A stretch of DNA of 64,000 bases. Source: JAEUMG01 sp046349315 (GTDB taxonomy: Bacteria; Pseudomonadota; Alphaproteobacteria; Rhizobiales; Aestuariivirgaceae). The notes beneath the pieces are model-generated. The model made no database searches, was not told the origin of the DNA, and saw only the letters and a list, made by a program, of their open reading frames with translations. The stretch is taken from assembly GCA_046349315.1 (NCBI GenBank), contig JAXMCQ010000002.1:62001-126000 (forward strand), read 5' to 3'. A program made the translations under genes and the position numbers. Shown here piece by piece: positions 1-8,458 of the stretch (positions are counted from its first letter, which is position 1; each line of letters begins with the position of its first letter).

Positions 1-258
1 CTTGGCGAGCAGGAACGCCTTCACCGCTGCCTCGGATGTCTCGAGCTTGGCGCGGGCCACTTCGAGCGAAGGTCCGGTAACCACGAAACGCACCGGCCAG
101 AAACCGAGATCGGCTTTGACTTCACGCTCGGAGAGCCCCTTGACCGTCACATAGCGTGGCGAGCGGCTTTTGATCAGCGCATCGCCCGCCATGTAACCGG
201 CGGAGGCGACGCCTAGGCCGATCAAGGCACCGGCAATGATGTTCGATACTGAGCCCAT
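1..258 (-). CDS. SIMPL domain-containing protein, N-terminal part (cut by window edge)
   Basis: The reading frame starts at ATG 258 and runs off the left edge, giving the first 86 residues. A hydrophobic N-terminus with glycine and alanine (about residues 5-25) looks like a signal anchor. It is followed by RYVTVKGLSEREVKADL and FWPVRF, which match the start of the SIMPL (DUF541, YggE/BP26-like) domain. SIMPL proteins are periplasmic or envelope-associated and of unclear biochemical role; some are linked to oxidative stress. It is transcribed divergently from the aminotransferase at 404, with a 145 bp shared intergenic region. The family call rests on the characteristic VTVKG..E.EV.AD pattern; the C-terminal two thirds are not visible. 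Confidence 0.75.
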   Translation of the reverse strand, partial: MGSVSNIIAGALIGLGVASAGYMAGDALIKSRSPRYVTVKGLSEREVKADLGFWPVRFVVTGPSLEVARAKLETSEAAVKAFLLAK

Positions 259-403
259 GGAATTCCACCCCCGGCAATTTGCCGCCGAAAACGCCCGTCT
301 AGCACGGAACTGGCACTGAGCAACACGTCAAGCTGGCGCATTTCCTTGCGGTCCCCAACTCTGCTAATAGGCCCCATCTTTCAAGCTCGAGGAGCACGCC
401 CGC

Positions 404-1762
404 ATGAACAAGCCGCACAAGCATCAGGACGCTACGTCCTGGGAACCCTCGCCCAACAATCTTGAGCCGTTCTGGATGGGCTTCACGCCCAACCGTGCCT
501 TCAAGAAGCGGCCGCGCCTCATCGCCCGTGCCAAGGATATGCATTACTACGACATGTCCGGCCGCGCCGTGCTCGATGCAACCGCGGGTCTCTGGTGCTC
601 CAATGCCGGCCACTGCCGCCAGCCGATCGTCGAGGCGATCCAGAAGCAGGCGGCCGATCTCGATTTCGCGCCGACCTTTCAGTTCGGCCATCCCAAGGTT
701 TTCGAGCTCGCCTCACGGCTTGCCAACCTGGCGCCCGGCGATCTCAACTACGCCTTCTTCTGCAACTCCGGTTCGGAAGCCGCCGACACCGCGCTCAAGA
801 TCGCGCTTGCCTATCAGCGCATGAAGGGCCAGGCCAGCCGCACCCGCCTCATCGGCCGCGAGCGCGGCTATCATGGCGTGAATTTCGGCGGCATCTCGGT
901 GGGCGGCATGGCCGGCAATCGCAAGATGTTCGGTGCGATGATTGCCGGCGTCGATCATCTCCCGCATACCTACAACCGGGCCGAGCAGGCCTATACCAAG
1001 GGCGAGCCGAAATGGGGCGCGCATCTGGCCGATGAATTGGAGCGCCTGGTCGCACTGCACGACGCTTCGACCATCGCCGCCGTCATCGTTGAGCCGATGG
1101 CGGGCTCAACCGGCGTATTGCCGCCGCCCGTCGGCTATCTCAAGCGCTTGCGCGAGATTTGCGACAAGCACGGCATCCTGTTGATCTTCGACGAAGTCAT
1201 CACCGCCTTCGGCCGTCTCGGCTATCCCTTCGCCGCCGAACGCTTCGGCGTAACCCCGGACATCATCACCTTCGCCAAGGGCATCACCTCCGGTGCCGTG
1301 CCGCTGGGCGGCGTGATGGTGCGCCAGCACATCTATGATGCCTTCATGACCGGCCCCGACCATGTGATCGAGCTGTTCCATGGCTATACCTATACCGGCC
1401 ATCCGATCGCCGCCGCGGCGGGCGTCGCGACGCTCGAGCTCTACAAGAATGAAGGCTTGTTCGAGCGCGCCCGCAGCCTCGAAGGCAAATGGGCCGACGC
1501 CGCGATGTCCTTGAAGGGCAATCCGATGGTGGAGGATATCCGCACCCTTGGCCTCGTCGCTGCGATCGACCTCGTGCCGGTCGCGGGATCGCCCGGCAAG
1601 CGCGCCTATGACGCCATGGAAAAGGGCTTCCACGATCATGGCATCATGCTGCGCATCACTGGCGATACGATTGCGCTCTCGCCGCCATTGATCGTCAAGG
1701 AAGAGCAGATCGACGAGATATTCGCCGACAAGTTGCCGAAGGTCTTGCAGGCCATCGCCTGA
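404..1762 (+). CDS. omega-amino acid--pyruvate (class III) aminotransferase
   Basis: A 452-residue PLP-dependent fold-type I aminotransferase of class III. It resembles the omega-amino acid/beta-alanine:pyruvate transaminases, which move an amino group from beta-alanine, GABA-like amines or similar donors to pyruvate in the cytosol. Visible marks are FFCNSGSEAADTALK near residue 125 (phosphate-binding turn), the YHG motif near 158, LIFDEVITAFGR near 265 (Asp bound to the pyridine nitrogen) and ITFAKGIT near 288 with the Schiff-base lysine. FWMGFTPNRAFKK near the N-terminus is typical of the beta-alanine transaminase subgroup. Length is normal. The exact amine donor cannot be read from sequence. 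No partner pathway genes adjoin it; the downstream gene starts 86 bp later. Confidence 0.88.
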   Translation: MNKPHKHQDATSWEPSPNNLEPFWMGFTPNRAFKKRPRLIARAKDMHYYDMSGRAVLDATAGLWCSNAGHCRQPIVEAIQKQAADLDFAPTFQFGHPKVFELASRLANLAPGDLNYAFFCNSGSEAADTALKIALAYQRMKGQASRTRLIGRERGYHGVNFGGISVGGMAGNRKMFGAMIAGVDHLPHTYNRAEQAYTKGEPKWGAHLADELERLVALHDASTIAAVIVEPMAGSTGVLPPPVGYLKRLREICDKHGILLIFDEVITAFGRLGYPFAAERFGVTPDIITFAKGITSGAVPLGGVMVRQHIYDAFMTGPDHVIELFHGYTYTGHPIAAAAGVATLELYKNEGLFERARSLEGKWADAAMSLKGNPMVEDIRTLGLVAAIDLVPVAGSPGKRAYDAMEKGFHDHGIMLRITGDTIALSPPLIVKEEQIDEIFADKLPKVLQAIA

Positions 1763-1848
1763 TAGAAACTGCAGCAACCCCTTGGCGCGTGACTCGCGAG
1801 TCATGTACTCTCGGCAACGGGTGATTCGCGCCCCGGCGGGCTGAGGGG

Positions 1849-2991
1849 ATGACGCATAGGGACGGGCTGATGGCGAGTGTGCTGGCCGCGGTTGCGGCTG
1901 GCGCAGGTTTGGCTGCGCTGGCCCTGTTCGGCTATGGCTTTCGCGTCGAATGGCTCATTGCCGCGGGCCTGATCGTGGTGAGCGTCAGCCAGATCTCGGC
2001 GATCTTCGGCAGCCGGCGGCAATTCGCGGACATCAGGGATCGTCTCTTCCAGGTTCAGACGGCGGGCCGCCAGGAGAATGAGCGCCGCGCGCGCCTGGCA
2101 CAGCGCCTCGAGGATTTGGAGAATCGTCCGCCGCCGCCGCGCAGCGACACCCAGTCGCTCGCCGATGAGGTCAAATCCTTGCGCTCGACGCTCAAGGGCA
2201 TTTCCGAGAAACAGGCGCGCCGCGCCACGCGCGAACCGAGTTTTGCGCCCGCTGCACCAGCGCCGCGCGGGCCTGAGAGTTTCTCGGCCGACAAGCTCGA
2301 TCTTTATCTTGAGCCCATCGTCGAACTCGAGGGCAAGACTACATCGCATTATCGCGCCAGTGTCGAGTTGCATTCTGGTGATGGCCGCCGCGTTCAGGCT
2401 GAATCGCTCGCCAGCGAAGCAGAGCACACCGGCATGCGTCCCGCCCTCGACCGTTTTGCGGTTGAGCGCTGTCTCAGGGTTGCCAACCGCATCCTGCAGC
2501 GCCGCCCCAATACCCGCATCTTCATTCCGCTCGGCCTCGCCACCTATGGCGATCCCGCGCAATTGCGGTCGCTCGAAGCCTTACAGGACGCCGACCGCTC
2601 CACGGCGAATGCCATGGTCTTCGAATTGTCGGATCGCGATCTGAGCAAGCTCGACGCCGCCGGCATGGAAGGTCTTGCGCAACTGGCGCGGCGCGGCTGC
2701 ACACTGGCGCTGTCCTTTACTCGCCCGATGTCGGCTGATCTGCCGGCCCTGCGCGAATTGAACGTACGCTTCCTCATTTGCCCGGCGCACTTGCTCTCCG
2801 CCTTCACGCAGGTGCTCACCGCCGCGGCGAAGTCCGGTTTCCTGATCCTCGTGTCGGATGTTGCCGAGGCGCGCGATCTTGAGCTGGCGCAGCGGATCGG
2901 CGTATTCGCCAGCGGTCGTCACTTTGCGCCGCCGCGGCTTGTGCGCTCCGATCTTGCAACCGAAAAGCAGCGTGCCCGCGCCGCCGCCTGA
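1849..2991 (+). CDS. membrane protein with degenerate EAL domain
   Basis: A 380-residue protein with two N-terminal membrane helices (about residues 8-28 and 34-54), a charged probable coiled coil (about 58-125), a Pro/Ala linker and a C-terminal EAL-like domain (about 150-370). The domain keeps the fold signature LYLEPIVELEG but has ASVEL where active phosphodiesterases have the E-A-L triplet, and the metal-binding DDFGTG loop is absent. It is therefore probably catalytically dead and may act as a c-di-GMP receptor or protein-binding module. ATG at 1870 is an alternative start. It ends 10 bp before the next gene and is probably cotranscribed with the HAD hydrolase and ribF. Confidence 0.72.
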   Translation: MTHRDGLMASVLAAVAAGAGLAALALFGYGFRVEWLIAAGLIVVSVSQISAIFGSRRQFADIRDRLFQVQTAGRQENERRARLAQRLEDLENRPPPPRSDTQSLADEVKSLRSTLKGISEKQARRATREPSFAPAAPAPRGPESFSADKLDLYLEPIVELEGKTTSHYRASVELHSGDGRRVQAESLASEAEHTGMRPALDRFAVERCLRVANRILQRRPNTRIFIPLGLATYGDPAQLRSLEALQDADRSTANAMVFELSDRDLSKLDAAGMEGLAQLARRGCTLALSFTRPMSADLPALRELNVRFLICPAHLLSAFTQVLTAAAKSGFLILVSDVAEARDLELAQRIGVFASGRHFAPPRLVRSDLATEKQRARAAA

Positions 2992-3001
2992 TCGCGCCTT
3001 G

Positions 3002-3826
3002 ATGGAAGACCTGTCCCGGCGCTACCCGCTCTGGCTGTGTGATGTGTGGGGCGTCATCCATAATGGCCAGCGCAGCTTCCCGGACGCCGTAGGTGCCTTG
3101 CGCAAGCATCGCGACAATGGCGGCCATGTCGTGCTCGTCACCAATGCGCCGCGCCTGTCGGGCGAGGTGAAGGAACAGCTTGCCCGCCTTGGCGTCGATG
3201 AAGCCGCCTATGACTCGGTCGTGACCTCGGGCGAAGTCACGCGCCACCTGGTCGCGCGCCATGCCGGGCACAAGATCTATCATATCGGTCCGCCGCATGA
3301 TGTTTCCGTCATGGCGGGGATCGATGTGACACCGGGATCGGTCGATGAGGCAGACGTCATCGTCTGCGTCGGCCTGCGCGATGACCGCCGCGATAGTCTC
3401 GACGATTACGAGCCGTTGCTCGACGCACTGCGCGCCCGCGATCTCGAAATGATCTGCGCCAATCCCGACAAGGTCGTCCGCGTCGGCGACCGCTTGATCT
3501 ATTGCGGCGGCGCGCTCGCCGATCTCTATGCAAAGAAGGGCGGCCGCGTTGTCATGGCCGGCAAGCCCTATGCGCCGATCTTCGATCTCGCCATTGCCGA
3601 GGCCGGCCCTCTCGCCGGACGAAAATTTGCAAAGCGCGACATCCTGATGATTGGTGACGGCCCCGAAACCGATGTTAGGGGCGCCGCCGATTACGGCATC
3701 GACTGCCTGTTCATCACTGGCGGCATCATGCTGGGCGATCACTCGGCCGACGAGGCCCATGCCCATGCCAAGGGCGCATCGCCCCATGCCCGCATCGTGG
3801 CAAGCATACCGCGTCTCTCTTGGTGA
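3002..3826 (+). CDS. HAD-superfamily class IIA hydrolase (TIGR01459 type)
   Basis: A cytosolic HAD phosphatase of about 274 residues. Motif I is LCDVWGVIHNG with the nucleophilic Asp and the general acid/base Asp replaced by Trp-Gly spacing typical of the TIGR01459 subgroup. Motif II is LVTNAPR, and motif III/IV is MAGKPY then MIGDGPETDVRGA. This alphaproteobacterial subfamily is usually encoded next to ribF, as here (ribF begins 48 bp downstream), which fits a role in flavin-nucleotide or related phosphate metabolism, though its substrate is not established. ATG 3002 is chosen because upstream in-frame codons overlap the previous gene; TTG 2999 is possible. Confidence 0.8.
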   Translation: MEDLSRRYPLWLCDVWGVIHNGQRSFPDAVGALRKHRDNGGHVVLVTNAPRLSGEVKEQLARLGVDEAAYDSVVTSGEVTRHLVARHAGHKIYHIGPPHDVSVMAGIDVTPGSVDEADVIVCVGLRDDRRDSLDDYEPLLDALRARDLEMICANPDKVVRVGDRLIYCGGALADLYAKKGGRVVMAGKPYAPIFDLAIAEAGPLAGRKFAKRDILMIGDGPETDVRGAADYGIDCLFITGGIMLGDHSADEAHAHAKGASPHARIVASIPRLSW

Positions 3827-3874
3827 CGCCGCCCGCGGGCTGGGCTATGGCTCTCAGCCTTTAACCGACCCATC

Positions 3875-4873
3875 ATGCAGCTTCTCCACGCCAATCAGCC
3901 CTTTCCGCCGCACTATCGCAATGCCGCCATTGCCATCGGCAATTTCGACGGCATGCATCGCGGCCACCAGAGCCTGATCGGGACGGCGATCGCCGATGCG
4001 GCGGCCTCGGGCGCCCCCAAGGGCCTCGTCACCTTTGAGCCGCATCCGCGCACCTTCTTCCGCCCGGCCGAACCGGTCTTCCGGCTGACGCCGTTGCCGC
4101 TCAAGGCGCGGCTTGCGGGTTCCCTTGGGCTCGACTTCGTCCTCTCCTTCGATTTCGACGCGACACTCGCTTCCCTGCCGCCCGAAGAATTCGTCGAGGA
4201 TTACCTGGTCAGGCGCATGGGCGTTCGCCACCTCGTCACCGGTTATGATTTCCATTTCGGCAAGGGCCGCAAGGGCAGCCCCGATACGATGCGCGAACTC
4301 GGCCATCAGCACGGCTTCACGACGACGGTCGTCGACCAGGTGACCGACGACAATGGCCTCGCCCCTTATTCATCGAGCGCTATCCGCAATGCCTTGGCGC
4401 ATGGCCGCTTGAACGATGCCGCGCATGATCTCGGCTATAATTGGATGGTTCTCGGCGAAGTCGTCCATGGCGACCATCGCGGCCGCGAGATCGGCTTTCC
4501 GACCGCCAATATCGTGGTCGATGAGGGCGTCGAACCCTTGCAGGGGATCTATGCGGTCTTTGTGCGCGATGCCGAGATCCCGGGCAGCCAGCGCCGATTG
4601 GGTGCGGGCTATTTCGGCAAGCGGCCGACCTTCGATACCGATCGCACCTTTCTCGAAGTCTATATTCTTGACTTCTCCGGCGATCTCTATGGCCGCAAAT
4701 TGCTCGTAGAATTCGTCGCACTGATAAGACCCGACCAGAAGTTCACATCGATCGATGAGCTCGTCGTGCAGATGCATCGCGATTGCGACGAAGCGCGCCG
4801 CTTATTGGCACTGGCCGACACGAATCCTGCCAATTCGCGCCTCGGTGAATTGCAGCGGGCCGGGATGATTTGA
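3875..4873 (+). CDS. ribF: bifunctional riboflavin kinase / FAD synthetase
   Basis: A 332-residue protein of normal length for RibF, which phosphorylates riboflavin to FMN and adenylates FMN to FAD. The N-terminal nucleotidyltransferase domain (about 1-185) shows AIAIGNFDGMHRGHQ with the HxGH-like adenylyltransferase signature, FEPHPR near 52 and the S/T-rich SSSAIRNAL near 168. The C-terminal riboflavin kinase domain (about 190-310) shows GREIGFPTANI, GIYAV and the catalytic-region FLEVYILDFSGDLYG. It follows the HAD hydrolase by 48 bp and is probably in the same transcript. The gap downstream is filled by repeat elements rather than another gene. Confidence 0.95.
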   Translation: MQLLHANQPFPPHYRNAAIAIGNFDGMHRGHQSLIGTAIADAAASGAPKGLVTFEPHPRTFFRPAEPVFRLTPLPLKARLAGSLGLDFVLSFDFDATLASLPPEEFVEDYLVRRMGVRHLVTGYDFHFGKGRKGSPDTMRELGHQHGFTTTVVDQVTDDNGLAPYSSSAIRNALAHGRLNDAAHDLGYNWMVLGEVVHGDHRGREIGFPTANIVVDEGVEPLQGIYAVFVRDAEIPGSQRRLGAGYFGKRPTFDTDRTFLEVYILDFSGDLYGRKLLVEFVALIRPDQKFTSIDELVVQMHRDCDEARRLLALADTNPANSRLGELQRAGMI

Positions 4874-4880
4874 TTTATAC

Positions 4881-4995
4881 TTCCTCCCGCCGACAAGGGG
4901 AGAGGGGAAAGTTGCGCACCACTCTGAACTCTGCTCAGTCGCCTTCGATCTGATTTCCCTCCCCCTTGTGGGGAGGGATGAAGGGTGGGGGTCGC
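4881..4995. repeat. intergenic inverted repeat, CCCTCCCC family (copy 1)
   Basis: The two arms are C/T-rich and G/A-rich and partly complementary; the right half reads CCCTCCCCCTTGTGGGGAGG and continues into AAGGGTGGGGGTC. A near-identical half occurs in reverse orientation at 43731-43773. This is a dispersed palindromic element with no coding content, and could act as a transcription end for ribF. Confidence 0.7.
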
Positions 4996-5004
4996 ACTTA
5001 CCTC

Positions 5005-5090
5005 CCTCATCCTGAGGTGCATCGCCGAAGGCGATGCCTCGAAGGATGGCCATGGTTCGAGGCCCGCTTCGCGGGCGCCTCACCATGAGG
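5005..5090. repeat. intergenic palindromic repeat, CCTCAT...ATGAGG family (copy 1)
   Basis: An 86 bp element bounded by CCTCATCCTGAGG and CACCATGAGG, with internal hairpins around CGCCGAAGGCG and GCCCGCTTCGCGGGC. Copies in the opposite orientation lie at 14971-15029 and 15042-15127, sharing the internal GAACCATGGCCATCCTTCGA block (reverse complement). It has no coding potential and sits between convergent genes. Confidence 0.8.
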
Positions 5091-5109
5091 TTTACGCTTG
5101 CGAGAGCCT

Positions 5110-5364
5110 CTACTCCGTCTCTTTCGCCGTGCTCGCCGGATCAAGCAGGCGATGCAGGTGCACGATGAAGTATCTCATTTGCGCATTGTCGATCGTCGCG
5201 CGCGCCTTGCCGAGCCATGCCGCGTGCGCCGTTGCGTAATTCGGATAGATGCCGACGATATCGAGCTTGCTCGCATCCTTGAACGTCATCTTGTCGAGCG
5301 AGGCCAACTCGCCGCCGAAGACGAGATGCAGCAATTGCTTGTCGGGCTTCTCTTTCGTGCTCAT
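5110..5364 (-). CDS. DUF4170 domain-containing small protein
   Basis: An 84-residue soluble protein with no signal peptide or membrane segment. The stretch QLLHLVFGGELASLD..F, then IVGIYPNYATAHAAWLGKAR and MRYFIVHLHRLLDP, matches the DUF4170 family of alphaproteobacteria, whose function is unknown. Its ATG overlaps the cysQ stop by 4 bp, so translation is probably coupled. This pairing with cysQ recurs in the Hyphomicrobiales and suggests a supporting role in the same sulfur/nucleotide phosphate metabolism, which is inference. Confidence 0.8.
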   Translation of the reverse strand: MSTKEKPDKQLLHLVFGGELASLDKMTFKDASKLDIVGIYPNYATAHAAWLGKARATIDNAQMRYFIVHLHRLLDPASTAKETE

Positions 5365-6146
5365 GCGGTCCTCAATTTATCGACAATGTCCTGATGCAAT
5401 CGCGGCGGCGCGGCGATGAGGCCGGCCTGTCGCGTCTCGCGGCGATTGAACTGAAACGGCACGCCGGCGGCGGTGCTGACGCGCCCGCCGCCCTCGCGCA
5501 CGATGAGATCGCCGGGTGCGAGATCCCAGTCATGCTTGGTCGTCGTCGCAACGGTGGCATCGGCGCTGCCTTCGGCGATCCGGCATAGCCGGACGCTCAA
5601 GGCCAATCGCGGTGCGCCGCCGCTCGCCTTGCCAAGTTGCGCCAATACGCTGCGATTGGCGATGACGGTCGCCTCGCTGAGATTCAAGTTATCCGCCATC
5701 TTGAGCCGCTGCGTGTCGCGATAGGCACCTTCGCCGCGCATCGCGGTAAAGGTTTCTTCGCGCGCCGGACAGGCGACGATCGCCAAAATCGGCTTTCCCT
5801 CCTCGAGGAGCGCCAGCGCGATGCACCAGTCGATGCCGCCCACGATGAAATCGCGCGTGCCGTCGATCGGATCGGCGATCCACACATGCCGCTTGGCGAG
5901 ACGCGCAAGATCATCCGGCGACTCCTCGGAAATCCAACCATAATCGGGCCGCTCTTTCGCAAGCGCCTCGTGCAACGCGCGATCGACGGCAAGATCGCCT
6001 TCGCTCACCGGCGAGCCGTCGGACTTGTCCCAATGCAAAGGTCCGCGCTTCCAGTGATCGAGCGCTAGCATGCTGGCCTTGGCGACCGCATTGCGCGCGA
6101 TCTCGAGATCATCGGCGATATCGGCAATCACATCAGGCGCCTGCAA
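5361..6146 (-). CDS. cysQ: 3'(2'),5'-bisphosphate nucleotidase, inositol monophosphatase family
   Basis: CysQ removes the 3'-phosphate from PAP left by sulfate assimilation and related sulfotransfer reactions. The protein shows the metal-binding motifs of the inositol monophosphatase fold: GWISEES (Glu), WIADPIDGTRDFI (Asp-x-Ile-Asp-Gly-Thr) and KHDWDLAPGDLIVREGGG (WDxAxG). The start is set at TTG 6146 because GGAGGG lies 8 bp upstream inside the end of pmbA, giving 261 residues, the usual family length; GTG 6131 is an alternative. It overlaps pmbA by 14 bp and DUF4170 by 4 bp, so all three appear to be one coupled unit. Close relatives include true inositol monophosphatases, but the DUF4170 partner favours CysQ. 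Confidence 0.87.
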   Translation of the reverse strand: MQAPDVIADIADDLEIARNAVAKASMLALDHWKRGPLHWDKSDGSPVSEGDLAVDRALHEALAKERPDYGWISEESPDDLARLAKRHVWIADPIDGTRDFIVGGIDWCIALALLEEGKPILAIVACPAREETFTAMRGEGAYRDTQRLKMADNLNLSEATVIANRSVLAQLGKASGGAPRLALSVRLCRIAEGSADATVATTTKHDWDLAPGDLIVREGGGRVSTAAGVPFQFNRRETRQAGLIAAPPRLHQDIVDKLRTA

Positions 6147-7470
6147 TGGTGAGACCCTCCACACGGCATGTCGGCGCATTGCTGCTGCTTTTGAATTCGA
6201 GATCATTGGCGGCGGCAAGATTGGCGAAGATCGTCGGCAAGTCGCCGGCAATGGTGATCTCGCTCACCGGGAAAGTGAGTTCGCCATTCTCGATCCAGAA
6301 ACCCGATGCGCCGCGGCTGTAATCGCCGGTCACGATATTGGCGCCGCTGCCGATCAGCTCGGTGACATAAAGGCCGCGGTTGATATCGCCCATCAATTGT
6401 GCAGGCGTCACCGCACCGGGCGCGACATGGAGATTGCTCGGCGAGGGTCCCGGCGGCCCCGAAAGGCCGCGCGAGGCATTGCCGGTCGGCGAAAGGCCGA
6501 GTTGCCGCGCCGCATGAAGGTCGAGGAACCAGCCGGTGAGAATGCCTTGATCGATGATGGCGCGGCGCGCCCCGTTCAATCCTTCGGCATCGAAGGGGCG
6601 CGAGGCAAGCCCGCGCGGCCGGAACGGATCATCGATGATCGAGATCGATGACGGGAAAATCTGCTGCCCGAGCTTGTCGCGCAGGAAACTGGTTTTGCGC
6701 GCGATCGCAGGCCCCATCGCTGCGGCGACGAGGTGGCCGGCAAGGCTTGAAGCGACGCGCCGGTCGAAGATAACCGGGACCGCTTGCGATTCGACCTTGC
6801 GCGGCTTGAGGCGGCGCACGGCGCGCGTCCCCGCCGATTGCCCGATCGACTCGGCACTCTTGAGGTCTTCTGCATGGACCGCCGCGGAGTAGTCGTAATC
6901 GCGCTCCATGCCGGTGCCTTCGCCGGCAATGGCCGAGACGCTGAAAGACGTCATGGTGCGGCTGTAGGAACCGGAAAAACCGTTTGACGCAACGATCGCG
7001 TGATGGCGTTCGCTGGCGCTTGCGTCGGCACCGCCCGACTTGCTGACACCATGAACGCCGAGGGCTGCGGCCTCGGTCTCGGTTGCATGCGCACGCAGCC
7101 TGTCGCCATCCGGCAGGCTGTTAGCGACGAGATCGAGATCTGGAAATTCCGTCGAGAGTTGGTCGACCGAAGCCAGCCCTACGAAGGGATCGGGCGGTGC
7201 CGCGCGCGCCATGGTGACTGCGCGTTCTGCCATGCGTTCAAGACTCGCCGCGTCGAGCTTGCTGCCCGAAATGATGGCCGAGGATTGCCCGACGAAGACG
7301 CGCAAGCCCACTTCGCGTCCCTCCGCCTGTTCCAGGCGTTCGGTGGCGCCGTCGCGGATTGCTACATCGATCGTGCGCCGGTCGATGGCAATCGCATCGG
7401 CATCGCTTGCGCCATGGCGCTTGGCGCGCGCCACGAGATCGGCGGCGAGCGTCAGAAGGTCATCGGTCAT
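6133..7470 (-). CDS. pmbA: PmbA/TldE-type metalloprotease subunit
   Basis: A 445-residue cytosolic member of the TldD/PmbA (peptidase U62) family. TldE (PmbA) pairs with TldD to form a heterodimeric protease that degrades unfolded peptides and matures some ribosomal peptides. Typical segments are EGREVGLRVFVGQSSAIIS near 50, SGPPGPSPSNLHVAPG near 350 and GDYSRGASGFWIENGE near 398. As expected for the TldE partner, it lacks the HExxxH zinc motif, which is present in TldD at 15755-17182. It overlaps ubiA by 4 bp and cysQ by 14 bp. In this genome segment pmbA and tldD are about 8 kb apart rather than adjacent. Confidence 0.92.
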   Translation of the reverse strand: MTDDLLTLAADLVARAKRHGASDADAIAIDRRTIDVAIRDGATERLEQAEGREVGLRVFVGQSSAIISGSKLDAASLERMAERAVTMARAAPPDPFVGLASVDQLSTEFPDLDLVANSLPDGDRLRAHATETEAAALGVHGVSKSGGADASASERHHAIVASNGFSGSYSRTMTSFSVSAIAGEGTGMERDYDYSAAVHAEDLKSAESIGQSAGTRAVRRLKPRKVESQAVPVIFDRRVASSLAGHLVAAAMGPAIARKTSFLRDKLGQQIFPSSISIIDDPFRPRGLASRPFDAEGLNGARRAIIDQGILTGWFLDLHAARQLGLSPTGNASRGLSGPPGPSPSNLHVAPGAVTPAQLMGDINRGLYVTELIGSGANIVTGDYSRGASGFWIENGELTFPVSEITIAGDLPTIFANLAAANDLEFKSSSNAPTCRVEGLTIAGA

Positions 7471-8405
7471 CCAGTCAATCCATCAATCACGAGGCCTGCC
7501 AGGATCAGCAGGCCAAAATACTTGTTCGAGAGAAACAGCGATCGGCAGCGCTGCGGGTTATTTATGTCGAGCCGGACCATTTGCCATAGGGCATGGATTG
7601 CAGCCGCGGCAACACCGATATGCGAGGCAAACCCGCCATGGGCTTGCCACACGGCAAGGTCGATCAGGATGAGCGCCGCAATGAAGAAGCCGCCGATCCA
7701 GTAAGGCGAAGTGGCGCCGAATTTGAGCGCCGTCGATTTGACCCCGATCAGCGCGTCATCCTCGATGTCTTGATGCGCGTAGATCGTGTCATAGGCGAGC
7801 GTCCAGGCGATGCCGCCGGCATAGAGGAAGAGGGGCGCCAAACTTAAACCGCCAGTGATTGCCGCCCAGCCAACGAGGCAACCCCAGTTGAAGGCAAGGC
7901 CTAAGAAGAACTGCGGCCAGTAGGTGAAGCGCTTCATGAAGGGGTAGATCGCGACGAGCAGTAACGAGGCGACTCCGAGCGCGATCGTGAAACTGTTGAA
8001 CTGGATGAGGATCAGGAAGCCGATCAGCGCTTGCAGCACAAGGAAGGCGAGGGCGGCTTTGACGCTGACCTGGCCGGACGGGATCGGCCGCGAACGGGTG
8101 CGCGCCACCATCGCATCAATGTCACGATCGGCAATATCGTTGAGCGTGCAGCCGGCACCGCGCATGACGATAGCGCCGATGAGAAAGAGGACCGCGTACC
8201 GGAGATTGGGCAGCCCGGCGCCCCGCGTTAGCTCGGCAAGAGCCAAGCCCCACCAGCAGGGGATGAGAAGGAGCCACCAGCCGATCGGCCGGTCCAAGCG
8301 GGCGAGCCGCGCATAGGGGCGCAAGCTTTCGGGCACGAACCGGTCGACCCAGTTGCCCGAGGCCGCATCCGCCACCTTGATGTCCTGGCCGCTCGCATTG
8401 TTCAT
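7467..8405 (-). CDS. ubiA: 4-hydroxybenzoate polyprenyltransferase
   Basis: A 312-residue integral membrane prenyltransferase that joins a polyprenyl chain to 4-hydroxybenzoate in ubiquinone synthesis. About eight or nine hydrophobic helices are visible. The two Asp-rich, Mg-diphosphate-binding motifs are GCTLNDIADRDID near 85-98 and YDTIYAHQDIEDD near 205-217. The KFGATSPYWI segment after motif two is also typical. Length is normal. Its stop overlaps the pmbA start by 4 bp; upstream, 53 bp separate it from the divergent rsmE. The ubiA/rsmE/gshA neighbourhood is common in the Hyphomicrobiales. Confidence 0.94.
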   Translation of the reverse strand: MNNASGQDIKVADAASGNWVDRFVPESLRPYARLARLDRPIGWWLLLIPCWWGLALAELTRGAGLPNLRYAVLFLIGAIVMRGAGCTLNDIADRDIDAMVARTRSRPIPSGQVSVKAALAFLVLQALIGFLILIQFNSFTIALGVASLLLVAIYPFMKRFTYWPQFFLGLAFNWGCLVGWAAITGGLSLAPLFLYAGGIAWTLAYDTIYAHQDIEDDALIGVKSTALKFGATSPYWIGGFFIAALILIDLAVWQAHGGFASHIGVAAAAIHALWQMVRLDINNPQRCRSLFLSNKYFGLLILAGLVIDGLTG

Positions 8406-8458
8406 TGGGGCGTGTTAGCGCACCAGCCTGCCGCAAAGCCAGAGGGCCTTTCCTTGCC

